A program made the translations under genes and the position numbers. DNA of 64,000 nucleotides from Desmodesmus armatus (taxonomy: Eukaryota > Chlorophyta > Chlorophyceae > Sphaeropleales > Scenedesmaceae): contig VIIQ02000162.1 of the NCBI GenBank assembly GCA_007449985.2, positions 62,001-126,000 on the forward strand. The letters are read 5' to 3'. The notes under the pieces are model-generated. The model made no database searches and was not told the DNA's origin. It was given only the letters and a program-made list of their open reading frames with translations. Shown here one piece after another: positions 53,101 through 64,000 of the stretch (position 1 is the first letter of the stretch; each line of letters starts with the position of its first letter).

Positions 53101-56100
53101 CCAGTGATGCCAAGCAAGCACCTGCAAAAGGCGTCCAGAGGCACCAAATGTTGGACACTGAGCAGTACTTAGTACAACAGGACAGCCGCCACTAGTACTG
53201 TACAGGCAGTTGCATGTTTGACGGCCTCTGCACCATCCTCACCTTTTTCCATGTCCCTTCTGCTTTCGTCCTGCAGGTCCTGTCACCTCTACCCACCTTC
53301 ATCAATGACGGCAGATTCAGGGCCTGGGCAGATGCTGGGGGCTCCCCCTTGATTTACGTCATGCGCTGCAACCCACAGCACTATTACCTGACGCACGAGA
53401 TCGGTCACAGACTGGGCATGCCCCATGCAGTGCTGTACAAACTGACAGAAGAGAGGGCTACTGCAGCTGTGAGTTTGGAACCTCCATCCTGGAGATAAGC
53501 ACCATGACCAGGCTGAATTAGCTTTGATTGACAATGTCATGTTGAGTACGAGTACTGTCCCCAGCTAGCATTCAAGCTCACAGCCTTACTGGCTCTCACC
53601 CACGCGTGAAGTGTGTTTGTGTGCTGCAGGTGCCAACAAACAAGCTGCTGGCAGCTGGCGTGATGGAGGACTCATGTAAGCACCTGCAGCTGTGCTTGTG
53701 AGGCCCTTGCAGGCTGCAACATTGTCCAGGATGCAGCAGGCTTGCATGTGTGTCGTTACTGATGCTCTTTCCTGCCTGTGTTGTACCGTTGTAGTACCGT
53801 TGTAGTACAATGTTGTGGTACAATGTTCCCTCAAAGTGTTCATTGACGAGCAGTGCCGCTGGATCTCTTGCAGACTCTGACCGCCTGGACATCATGGCGT
53901 GCTGTAAGGGTGACTACAGCCTGTACAACAGGTGACTGTGACTCAGTAGCAAGGACAGCTGGTGCCGATTCACCTGCTGACCAGTTGCAATCAAATGCGC
54001 ATATGGTGGTAGTGCACAACGAGTGTGCTGTTGCTGGTTGAAAGAGGGGCGGCGACGTGCTGACTGCTGTTTCTGGCTGTTGCTGCTGCAGGATCCTTGC
54101 AGGCTGGGTGCCCGGGCTGAGCGTGTAACGCTGGGGCTGTCTGACATGGCTGCTGCAGCCGGCGTGGCCCCTGTCACTCACCGCTACACGCTGTGGCCCT
54201 ATGACCGTCCTGAGAGCAAGGGCCAGCTCAAGGGAGTTACGCTGCGCATCGAGGGAGGGAAGGTGCTGGTGCTGGGGTACAGGTGGGCATGCTGTATATG
54301 CAAGATGTGCCCTGATTTAGACGACCTGCACTGGCACAAGTGCATGGGCCTTGGGCTAGCTTAGTCGCCGTGCGCTATCAGGCGCAGCCATTTTCTGAAA
54401 GCAGGTGCTTGTGCCTGGTTACAATGGTATTCTCGTAGCTCCGAGCTGAGTCAGAGTCTGACTTGCACATATCTAGCAACAGTACATGCCATGAAGCAAT
54501 ATGATGCTGCACTGCATGCTGGGGCCTGCAGGTCCCTGCCATTTTGGCAGGACGTCCGCATCGCTGCAGGGCGTGGTGCTCCAGCACCACTGACGCATGC
54601 TCCTGAGCACATGAGAGACAATCTGCATGGGCTCAGCGTGGAGTATGCAAGGCGTTTACCTGGTGAGGGGCTTCGAGTTCTTGGGGTAGGGAGGCTGCAG
54701 GAAGTTGTCAGGCGAATCACCTATAACTGCACCGTACAACTTTGATGTGAACCTTGTGCCATGTGTGCTGCATGGGACGGCCTGCCAATGTGACGGCCTT
54801 TACTAGCAGCTGCAGCTCGATGCAAATTGGCCATGCTGCAGGGTGCTGCTGAGGGTTTGGGCCATGATTCGTTTGTTTGTTTGGTCTGTGCCCGGATGTC
54901 GTTGTCTTTGCCCACCTCCCAGGCTCCTCCTCCTGGTCTGCGCGGGGCCTGCTGGACTTCAACATGGCGTTTGCGCGCTACCCATCAGCCCTGCCCCCCT
55001 CGGCGGGGTCCTTCCCTCCCGACCCGCCTGGTGCCGCGTTCACCCTGCTGCGTGAGGGAGACGCCTGGCTGGACGAGGAGCACAACCTGCTGCTGGCAGT
55101 GGAGAGGCTGGTGCCCTGTCAGGGGGGCGCCCTGCCTGTGCACCGCTACAGCGTGTACAACTTCTATGGCTTCAGGGGGGAGAACCCTGGCCAGGAGGCG
55201 GTGCGGCGGGCCGACTACACAGGCTATGCGGAGGGCCTGCGCTGCCTGCAGCTGCGGGTGGTGACGGGTGTGACTGCAGCCCCTGGCACCCTGGACGTGA
55301 AGCTCAGGCTGCAGGGCCTGGACGACCAAAACAGGCTGCTGCTGGGAGGACAGCAGGTGCGGCCATGCGCTGCCAGCACAACAGTTGAGGTAGCAGCGTC
55401 TGTCTTACTTCATAGCCCAGCAGCAGCAGACCCACAAGCAGCAGCACTAGCATGTTGTTGCCTCCATGGTTGTTATTTTGCCCAGCTCGTTTCCTGTTTT
55501 TTGTGCTGACCCTGCCTACCCTTGTGTATGCCTTTGCGTCCATGCAGTGCGGCTTCCCTGTGCGGCCGCGGCTGCGCATCGATGTCCCCTCCAGTGCTGC
55601 GGTGCTGTCCATTGTGTGGCGGGACAACCACAACCGCACTGTGGCCCTGGACAGCAGGGAGGTGGAGCTGCCCCCCCTGCAGCCCCTGGACGAGGCATCT
55701 GCCAGTAGCACGGAGCAGTGCAACACAGCATGCGACTGGAGGTACCATGTAAGCACCCACACAACACATGCCTATCATTTATGATATACACCAGTGTGTG
55801 GGATACCCGTGATTTTCCTGGGTGCAATACTTTGGGCCTGCTGTGCTGCTGCAGTGTAGATGACATGTGCCCTTGCTGCAGCAGCACTGGCCCCGCATGT
55901 TCAGCATCACTAATGTGTAGCACACCTTTGGCACGGGTGTTTGGGTGCATATGCTTGGCTGTGTTGTGCTGATGCAGCCTAAACGACATGTGCCTGGCAG
56001 ACCTGGCCCTGCATTTTGAGCAAAACACCCTTAGCACATGTACCGCTTCTGCTGACCCTTGTTGTTGCTGCCTGCCTTGCGCTCTCAGGTGAAGGTGTTG

Positions 56101-59100
56101 GCTGCGGATGGTGCACAGACGCAGGTTGACATTGCTGTTGGCAGTGTGTCCCTCAGCACCATCAGCCTCACAGCCACCTACAGGTACTACCTGGCCAGCA
56201 GCATACCCACTGCAGTGGAGTACCATGCAGTGCCGGTGCTGCCGCTGCCAGCAGCACGTGCAGGGGCAGCTGAGGGCAGGGCGCTCCTGCAGCAGCCAAT
56301 CACACTGCAGGCCGCGTCAGCACAGGTGGGTCCATGGGAGGTTGAGGCCCAAGAAGCCGTGACCCTTGATTCAGTGTGTTGACGCATGCTTGCAAAGGAC
56401 TGCATGCTGGCTACACACCTGCACAGGCACCCTAACCCGTTTGTGCGCTTGTGATCGTTTGCTGCAGGTGCACCCCTCCAGCAGTCTCCCTGATTTCAGC
56501 TGCAGTGGCCAGTGGTCTGTCTCTCTCAACCTGCAGGTGCCCTCATCAGCTGTCGCAAGGGCTGGCAGCAGCACCCCGCTGCTGTCTGTGCTGTCGGACG
56601 CCCCAGGTGGTTGGCCCAGTGTGTCCCTGAGGGTGGCTGCAGCCGGCAGCACGCTGGCAGTGCAGTGGGGCCCCACTGCTGCTTTGAGGGAGCAGCCGGT
56701 CAGCATCAGGCCCAACAAGGACGGCTGGGCCAGTGTCCATGTGGCAGTGGTCAGGGACGGGTCCCGCCTGGGGGTGTGGCTGGACGACAGCGGCTCATGG
56801 CTGCTGCAGGATGTGTGGTGTGTGCCGGCCAGCACTTCAGTGCGCTACTGCACCCAGCCGGCAGCAGACCCACCACCAGACAGCAGCTTCAGGGCCCTGC
56901 GGCTGGGTAGCACTGACGGCCCCAGCAGCGGCGACATCATCATCACATCTGCGCGGGTGTACAACTATGCTCTGCCCCGCCTCAGCCTGGCTGCTGAGTC
57001 TGGCTGTGTTGAGGACGGCACCTGCGGGCGCTTCCTGGTGTCTGGCTGGGCGCCGCCTGCCCCCAGCAGCATCCCTGCAGGCTCCATCAGCGGGTCAACA
57101 GTCGAGGCAGTGGGCAGCACACCCATACAGCTCAGGGCAACCAGCCACTACCTGCTGGTGAGGGGCGGCAGCAGGAGGAGGGGCTGAGGGTGATAGTGCT
57201 TGTGGGGAGGAGGGTGCTGCTGCAGGGGTGCAGCAACGTCAGCGCTCTTTTCTGTCTCTCTCTCATACGTAGATGCATCTGGTATGTTCCCCATGCATTT
57301 GATAGGAACAGAGTGTGTCTCAGCCAGCAAACCTACCGTCCTTGCGTGTGTGCTTTCATGTGTGCATGATGTGCCACTGCAGGTTGGTCCCTGGAGCCCC
57401 TGCTCTGCACGCTGCGGGGGCGGCTGGGCACAGAGGGATGTGCGCTGCATGAGGCTGGGGGCTACATCCACATCACCCCCCATAGAGGTGCCGCTAGGGG
57501 ACTGTCCTCTGGTTGATGAGGCTCCTGTGAATTCCAAGCGCTGCAACACCGTTGCCTGTCCCAAGGCAACATTCCAGTTGTTGGCAGGACGGCACAGTGC
57601 CTGCGGTGCATCAGGCTGCCAGCTACTGCCGTCCGCAGCTGACATGGCGCAGTTGGTGTGTGTGAGCGCGCTAGGGTAAGTTTGAATGTGATGCTTTGCG
57701 CTCACAGCGGGAGCTGTACGCGCATGCATGCGGCTCAAACCCCCCGAGGGGAGGCAGCGTCATTCTCAGCCCCTACTACGTAAGCAAGTCTAGATCCGCA
57801 TACGCCGTGTCATGCTGCTGGATACAGGCCCTAACATCCTGACCGCAAGATCATGATGTTGCCTGCCCCTACCTGCTGCTTGCTGCCAACAGGCAACCCC
57901 TGGCTGTAGGCCAGTGCTGCCCCGCCTGCAATGCAAGCGACTGGGACAGCCTGCAGTGGACCACCAACCTCACCAGCATTCAGCGCCAGGTGCCTGTGGT
58001 GCTGGGCAGTGACGTCACACAGTTGCAGCTGCCAGTGGCATCAGCGGAGTCCTTTGGAAGTGTGTTTGTGCAAGGAAGCTTGGCGCAGGCTTGTGCAGCC
58101 CCTGTGGCGGCTTCCTGCACACAGACTGTGCGCTGGCAGCTGGGGGCATGGGGAGTGTGCAGCAGCAGATGTGAGGGAGGACATGCAACACGGACGGCTG
58201 TGTGCGTTGACAGCACAACAGGTGAGCCTCAGGCACGACAGGTCAACAGGAGGCTGAGCCGTGACCCTGCCTGCTGTCTTGGAACCATGCACAAAGAGTG
58301 TAGCCTTGTGGCATGACACAAGGGGCAGTGCTCGGCCCAGGCCAAGTGGTACGGCCATAGGCTGTACATGTCACATGAAAGTTACCAAAGCGCACAGCAT
58401 TTGATTGATTCAATACTACAGTCAAAAGTGCTGCGCTGTTGTCTGTTGCGCAGGCAGTCGTGTGGAAGATGCCCGCTGCATCACAGCGTTTGGCAGACCA
58501 TCAGCCAGCCTGATGAGGAGGGCTTGCAGCACTCAACCATGTGCAGTGTACACTTGGAAGGTGGGTTCACAAGTCGTTGCACTGAGCCAGCGCACATCCT
58601 GGACTAAGGCTCGGAGTGCTGGCAGCTGTACATACTGACTGCAAGCGAAGCAGGCGATAACTAGACACCACATCACAGGTTCCGGGCATGTTGTGCTATC
58701 CTGGCTTGTTTGGAGTTTTGGCCACCTGCAGTGAAACAAAATCACACAGTACATGGTCGCTTCCTGCATGCCCTTGCCCGTCTCGCTGCTGATTTGTCAC
58801 ATTGCTGTTCATCAACCCACAGGTGGGACCTTGGAGTGCCTGCAGTGGGGACGCTGCTGTGGGCCGCAGCAGCAGGGCGGTATCATGTACCAACCAAGCC
58901 GGTCAGGTTGTCACCGCAGGTCCCGACACCTGTGCTACACAGCAGCCTGCCAGCTCGGCCCTGTGCTGGCCTGACGCTGCTCAGGTGTCCTGCAGGCCGG
59001 CTCGCGACAGTGCTGCTGCCGGCAGTGTGGATGCTGACTGCAATGGCCGCGGACTGTGCAGCACTGCCGGGTGTGACTGCAAGGATGGTTGGAGGGGTCA

Positions 59101-62100
59101 GTTCTGTGAGGTGTCTCCGCGGTGCAAGGGCGTGATGGACCGACGGGACAAGTGCTGCGGCAGTGGGGTGCTGGATGCAACAGGGGAGTGCTGCCCAGCA
59201 GGGTCTGTGCTGGACGCAGTAGGTACTTGCTGTACGGCTGGCCAAGTGGACGTGTGCGGCGTGTGTGGAGGCACAAGCTGGACCGTGGATGTGCGGGTGA
59301 GAGTAGACAGCAATACAGCACTGCTGTCACCACTGCACAGCGCGGCAGGCTGTACTTTTGGAGCTGTGGTGCTTCATTGCTCAGGGGTACACTGCTGCAA
59401 CTTGAAGCACGTAAAGGCACTCATGATCAAGATAATGACACCACCTCACCGTCATGCCCCTTGTGCTGCCCCGTGGCTGTGTGTGCAGGGTGTGTGCTGC
59501 GGCTCTATGCTTGATGCGTACCTGCTGTGCTGCACATCAGGTGCTGTGGACGAGTGTGGGGTGTGTGACGGCGACGGCACCAGCTGCAGCCTCCACCTAA
59601 GGCTGCTGCTGCAGGTGCCACAGGGCACAAACCTTACTGACGGTGCTGCACAGCCCTCCACTGGCAAGGGTGCTACGTACCCAGCCAGCGCACAACTGAC
59701 AACATGGCTGCAGACAACACTACAGCAGATAGTCGAGGCCAAGGCTCCGTCAGCAGTGATTGCAGGGGCATCTGCAACTGCGGCATGGTCGTCTTGGGCA
59801 CCAGCTGTTGTGAAGTCGGACCCATTTGGCGTGCATACAAGCCCTGCACATGGAACTCGCCACCTGGCTGCTGAAGACACTTTCCAACTTCAGCCGGAAC
59901 CATGTGGCTCGCTGCCCACTGACTGCAACCATGCAGCCGATAGCCAGCAGCGCGGCAGTGTGTGCCCAAAGCAGGTGCTACCCATAACAAATCCAGCAGG
60001 ACTGAGCATTTGCAGTGGGACTCTGGGCTCACCACAGCAGCAGGGAAACAGCCTGGCAGCCAGTGTGCTGCATGCATCAGTCAGGCTGAGGCAGCTGCTT
60101 CAGGTGCCGGGCGGTACTGCTAGCAGCCAGCACGTGGAGCTCAACGCTGTCCTGAGAGACCCCTCCAGCTTGGCACCTGTGGGCTCACTGGGGGCTGGCC
60201 TTCTGGGTGTGGGCCAGGTGCTTGCTTTGGGTCTTGAGCAGCAGGCGGGGGGCAGCAGCACTGGGGGTGCCGGCCAGGCTGCTGGTAGCACAAGTCCCCA
60301 GCTGCTGCGTGTGATGCTGGTGCAGCGGCTGGGCGTGTGCGGGAACGGGGTCTGCGAGGTGGGGGAGAGGCAGCTGCTTAACTCAGAAGGAGAAGTGCTG
60401 CAGGAAGCAGACACACTGTGTGCTCAGGTAAGAGGTGGGACTGAAGGCACGATGCACATCTCAGATGCAGCATCTGGCTTGTCAGTAAGCTTGCAATAAA
60501 GATACAGGCCGTCCATGGCCACTGCTTGCCCTAAACAGGGGACCTGTGGCTGTCACGGCCAACAAGAGTGCCACAGTGTGTTGGTCTTGTGGCTTACAAG
60601 CCCAGTGTTGCCATCATGTCTGCTGGATCATGCAGGACTGTCCTGGAGTCATCAGGCTGTGCCCTGCCCCTGTGGGCCCTGTTGGGGACCCTGATGTGGA
60701 GTGCGGGGGCAACGGCAGGTGCATCCGCTCAACAGGAACATGTGACTGCTTTGCAGGGTGAGGGAACTGTTGCTTTTTGGCTTTACCAGTGGCATATTGC
60801 AGCATCACGGTGAAACCTGAGTCCGGTCTCAGCTTGGTACCAGTTGTAAGCCCTCAGACTGGGTGCTGGCTTGGCAACAGCATAGGTTGCCGTCACATGT
60901 AGTGAAGGAGGCCATATGGCACTGGTGACCTGCTGCCAGTACAGGTGTCTACCTTCAGCTGCTGTGCGGTGTTGTGCTAGCTCGTCCCGTGTCTACAGCT
61001 TACTGATGCTTGGTGGCCTGTTGTGCTGCATCCTTAGGTACACTGGCACTGCCTGCGATATGTGCCAGGCGTCCTTCTGGCCAACAGCCAACAGGCTCTG
61101 CGTCCCACAGTACATTGCAGGTCGCAGCATCTTCACCCCCGAGCCCCCGCCCCCTGTCCGCGTATGGGCCTTAGTCATCGCCGCCTTGCTGGCTGTGTCA
61201 CTCCTCGCCGTCATGGCGGTCACTCTTTACAACTGGCTGGTGCGCGGCGTGCCCCCAAGGACCCAGCTGCAAACTGCCATGCGCAAGCTGCGTGCACTTG
61301 TACCAGTGGGTTGGGGCCGTCGAGCTAAGGAGGTGCTGTCAAAGAGGGCGGCAGCTATCAGTGCCAAGCTCAAGCTGCCTCTGCCAGCTGATGAGCTGCT
61401 GGCAGGGGGGCACATCAAGGCGCACAAGGAGGAGAGGCTATCACTGCTGGCAGAGGTGTGTGTGTGTGTGGGGGGGGGGCTTTCAAAGTTTCATGTTTTG
61501 TTGGTTGGTTGTCAGGGGGGACGGACTGCCTTGAGGTCTCTAGAGATCTGCGTATGGCCAGGGCTCATTCTGCGGTGTGGGTGGTGTGGTGTAGTGCGGT
61601 GTGCTACTGCGCTCTTGTGTGGTGTGGTGCCGTGCAGTTTTAACGGAGATGACTGAAAAAAGAGTGCCGGCAGGGTGTTTGGTAGCAACAGTTGCCGCCG
61701 TTGTTCTTGCGCTGAACATGTTGCTGACACAGTGTGTGTCACGGTGATGTGTCTGTCCTGCTGACCATGCAGCTGCCTGTATCAACACCCCCTGGTGACC
61801 CCACCAGGCAGCGACCCTGGACCATGCCTGGCAGAGCGGGGCGTGCCAGCCGCTTTGAGATGGGAAGGTAGGCTGCGGCTAGGCAGGAGCAGCACCCAGG
61901 CGCACCTACGACCACAACACAAAGCATCACAGCTGGTGCCGCCCATATACAACCTGATGGACTGCGCTCCTTTCTTTGTTGCATGCGCTCACGCACACCC
62001 ATGGTTTCACAATGGTGTCCCTGTGGGCTGCAGGTACCCCGTATCTTCACCTGGTGTGCTGTCCACCCAGCGCCCCTCTTGGGCCACTGGCAGTGCTGCA

Positions 62101-63447
62101 GGGGCTGACGGGGACACCTTTGCCCCCTCTGCGGCACTGCACGATGACGCAGGCTTGCTCAGCCTATCTGGCTCCACAGGCCTGCGCCTGCGCAGCTCCA
62201 GGAGCAGCGACGGCACCGGCGGCAGCAGCGATGACGTCACTCCTCTCAGCAATGCCGGCAGTAACATCAGCAACGCCGGCGGCTCGCCGCTGTCTGCGTC
62301 ACTATCAGGGGTCGTCACCGCGGTGCAGCGGGGTGTGTCAAGGGCAGGGCGGTCCGTCAGTGGGGCAGTGGCCAGGCTGAGCATCCCTGGCTTGACTGGC
62401 TACGAACGGCTGGTGAATGCAGTCAACCTCACAGGCCCTGGATCACCTGACAGCTCGCCTGACGGTAACACCAGAGGGAGTGTGTTCAGACAGCAGGGTC
62501 GGCATCACCAGCAGCAGCAACAGTTTGAGGAGGAAATGGGCTTGGAGTTGCAGAGTACTCCAGGGTACCGCCAGTCGCTAGGGGCCCAACAAGGTGCAGG
62601 CCTGGGCCGCCAGGCTGGCCGGGGCTTGTACACAGGTCGCACCCTGCAGGAAGAGCTTGATGCAGACCTAGAGGCAGATGAGTTCTTCCTCCCAGTGTCA
62701 GTGCAGCCAGCAGAGGGCCAGCTGCAACCAGCAGAGCCCCGCAGGGCCAGGCCAGGCCCCACTGCTGCCTCCCCGCCCAGCGGCCCTACAGCAGGCAGCG
62801 GGCTCCCATCTCCGTACAGGGAGTCCTTCCTGCACACTCAACTCAGCAGCAGTGACGGGCAGGGCTTGGGGCCAGTGCGGCTCCAAGCAGGGCTGACAGG
62901 CAGTGCAGGCCCCCCGGCTGCTGTGGCTAGAGCCCCACCTGGGGTTGTTGCTGCAGGGGCACTGCCAAGGGGTAGCAGGCTGGGCTTTGGCAGCAGCTCA
63001 GGGGGTGTGCAGCAGCCTGGGCCATACCTTGCAGGAGCTCCCCTCACAGCACCTGATGCAGCAGCTGCTCAAGGTGCTGGACTGTCCCTGCAGTCAGTCC
63101 TGCAGTCAGCACAGCCTGCGCAGCTGCAGCCCAGCACGCTGCGCAGTGCGGCAGCACCAGCAGCAGTAGGAGGAGCGGCGGCAGCAGCACCAGGAGGACA
63201 GGCAGCAGCAGCTAGAGCAGCAGCGGTGACAGCAGCAGCACCCCAGCCATCGCAGCAGTCAGGCCAGGGGCGGCCGCTGAGGGTTCTGCCGCCACCACGG
63301 CCCTCAACAGCCAGTGCCAGCAGTCCAAGGCTGTCTGTAGCAGCTGGGGGGCAGCAGCCGCAGCAGGGGAATGGTCGTGGCGACGCCCAACAGGAGAGGC
63401 TGCAGGGGGCTGTGAGGCAGCCACCTGGACAGCCTGACCTGCTGTAG
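50137..63447 (+). CDS. Giant membrane-anchored M11 metalloprotease, copy B
   Basis: Paralogue of copy A, about 2,700 residues. Exons: 50137-50410, 50564-50706, 50872-51224, 51373-51474, 51824-52116, 52315-52564, 52817-53087, 53277-53468, 53630-53675, 53874-53931, 54103-54282 (or from 54092), 54532-54662, 54923-55356, 55548-55748, 56089-56325, 56468-57157, 57383-57675, 57893-58221, 58454-58560, 58823-59296, 59489-60427, about 60567-60757, 61038-61455, 61773-61867, 62034-63447. Start MHLLTVLLLVCVAAVQP is a signal peptide. The zinc site is HEIGHRLGMPH near residue 602, Met-turn DIMACC. LamG-like (56468-57157), thrombospondin-like and Cys-rich modules, membrane segment (VWALVIAALLAVSLLAVMAV) and tail follow in copy A order. 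Exon 11 has GGG where copy A has GGGG, breaking the frame from the first acceptor; an acceptor 11 nt further restores it. Exon 22 is 7 nt longer than in A and needs an acceptor near 60566. It may be functional or decaying. Confidence 0.8.
55749..56088 (+). repeat. Internal duplication in copy B intron 14
   Basis: The intron is 340 nt against 204 nt in copy A. The extra length is a diverged tandem copy: two blocks share GGGTGCA, GCTGTG-TGCTG, GACATGTGCC, a CTGGCCC-GCAT segment and an AGCACA segment near their ends. Only the second block aligns with the copy A intron through to the acceptor. Confidence 0.5.
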
Positions 63448-64000
63448 CACTATCAACTTCAGATTGTAGTGCTACACTGTTTTGATGCCTCTGAATCTCT
63501 ATATTATAGTAATACAATATGTCTATGTCTCTAAATATTTATATGATAGTACTAGAGTGTTGAGGCCAGAAAGAGGCGTCCTGCCAGCCGCCTTTGGCTG
63601 CTGATGAGGCTGTCCACTGGACTGGCAGCATGGTCGTGACCCAATTTGTTATGCAGTAGCAGTAGCATCATGTGGTGTACCATACTACTGGGTGATCATC
63701 TGGACCATTTAGGCATGCATGTTGGCCGCTTCACTTTTTGACTGGACTTCGCACAGTTGCTCCTGAAAAAGTTGAGGCAGAGTCGGTGTTCCTCGTGTGA
63801 TCGCCATGCCCCCCCTTGCGTTGCCTATTCCAGTTGACTGTTGCCATTATTATATGGCAGCCTGCACATTCAATGTGAAGGCTTCACAGCAGGCTGTCCG
63901 ATTACTATTGCACCAGCCCACTGGAGGGATGTGTGGCCCTGGCTGGTGTTTGTACCGTCTGCTGCACAAACCTTGTAGTGGGCATGTTTGCCAAACAGGC
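63448..64000. other. 3' flank of copy B, AT-rich repeated patch
   Basis: No exon is supported. Just after the stop codon, 63455-63565 is unusually AT-rich and shows two to three diverged units of about 40 bp (pattern TAGT-CTA/ATAC ... TGTCTCT/CCTCTGAAT ... ATAT). It probably lies in the 3' untranslated region. I see no TGTAA motif before the window ends. Confidence 0.45.

Noticed and set aside
50137..63447. Calling copy B a pseudogene
   Set aside because: Only two local frame conflicts exist, each with a phase-correct alternative acceptor; all catalytic, Cys and membrane features are intact and exon sizes match copy A.

Overview
The window looks like nuclear DNA of a chlorophycean green alga. 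Genes are split by many short GT-AG introns (about 42 to 400 nt, mostly 100 to 350), coding sequence is GC-rich with long CAG/GCN-encoded Gln and Ala runs, and some 3' flanks carry the green-algal TGTAA polyadenylation motif. The mitochondrial ATP synthase alpha subunit is an intron-rich nuclear gene with a presequence, as in Chlorophyceae, and gametolysin-type (M11) metalloproteases are present. The order within Chlorophyceae cannot be fixed from this sequence. All gene models are my own exon assemblies, checked for splice sites and reading phase.

Layout. 1016-2401 (-): gankyrin/PSMD10-like ankyrin protein. 4258-8984 (+): mitochondrial ATP synthase alpha (ATP1). 10545-12774 (-): VPS72/YL1/SWC2, a histone-variant-exchange subunit. 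13181-18669 (+): J-domain protein with a very long Gln-rich insert. 19226-22061 (+): coiled-coil protein of unknown role. 24210-28149 (+): class-A heat-shock transcription factor. 28739-31973 (+): 3-ketoacyl-CoA synthase. 34425-36600: about 59 copies of a 37-bp minisatellite. 36696-49646 (-) and 50137-63447 (+): two giant paralogous genes, head to head, each coding for a protein of about 2,700 residues with a signal peptide, an M11 metzincin domain, a LamG-like domain, thrombospondin type-1 and EGF/Cys-rich modules, one transmembrane segment and a long disordered cytosolic tail.

The first half is mostly housekeeping: proteasome assembly, respiration, chromatin and stress response (HSF and a J-protein), then very-long-chain lipid synthesis. 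The right half is the striking part. Copy A (minus) and copy B (plus) are an inverted duplication sharing a 490-bp promoter region. Exon lengths are mostly identical, but similarity is a mosaic: some exons and one whole intron are almost identical while neighbouring exons are strongly diverged, which points to gene conversion between the arms. Copy A reads cleanly through 27 exons. Copy B has two local frame problems relative to copy A; each can be solved by an alternative splice acceptor. Their architecture suggests membrane-tethered extracellular-matrix or cell-wall proteases; that role is inference from domains.

Three apparent single-base or small frame irregularities (KCS exon 3, copy B exons 11 and 22) need read-level checking before they are called mutations.
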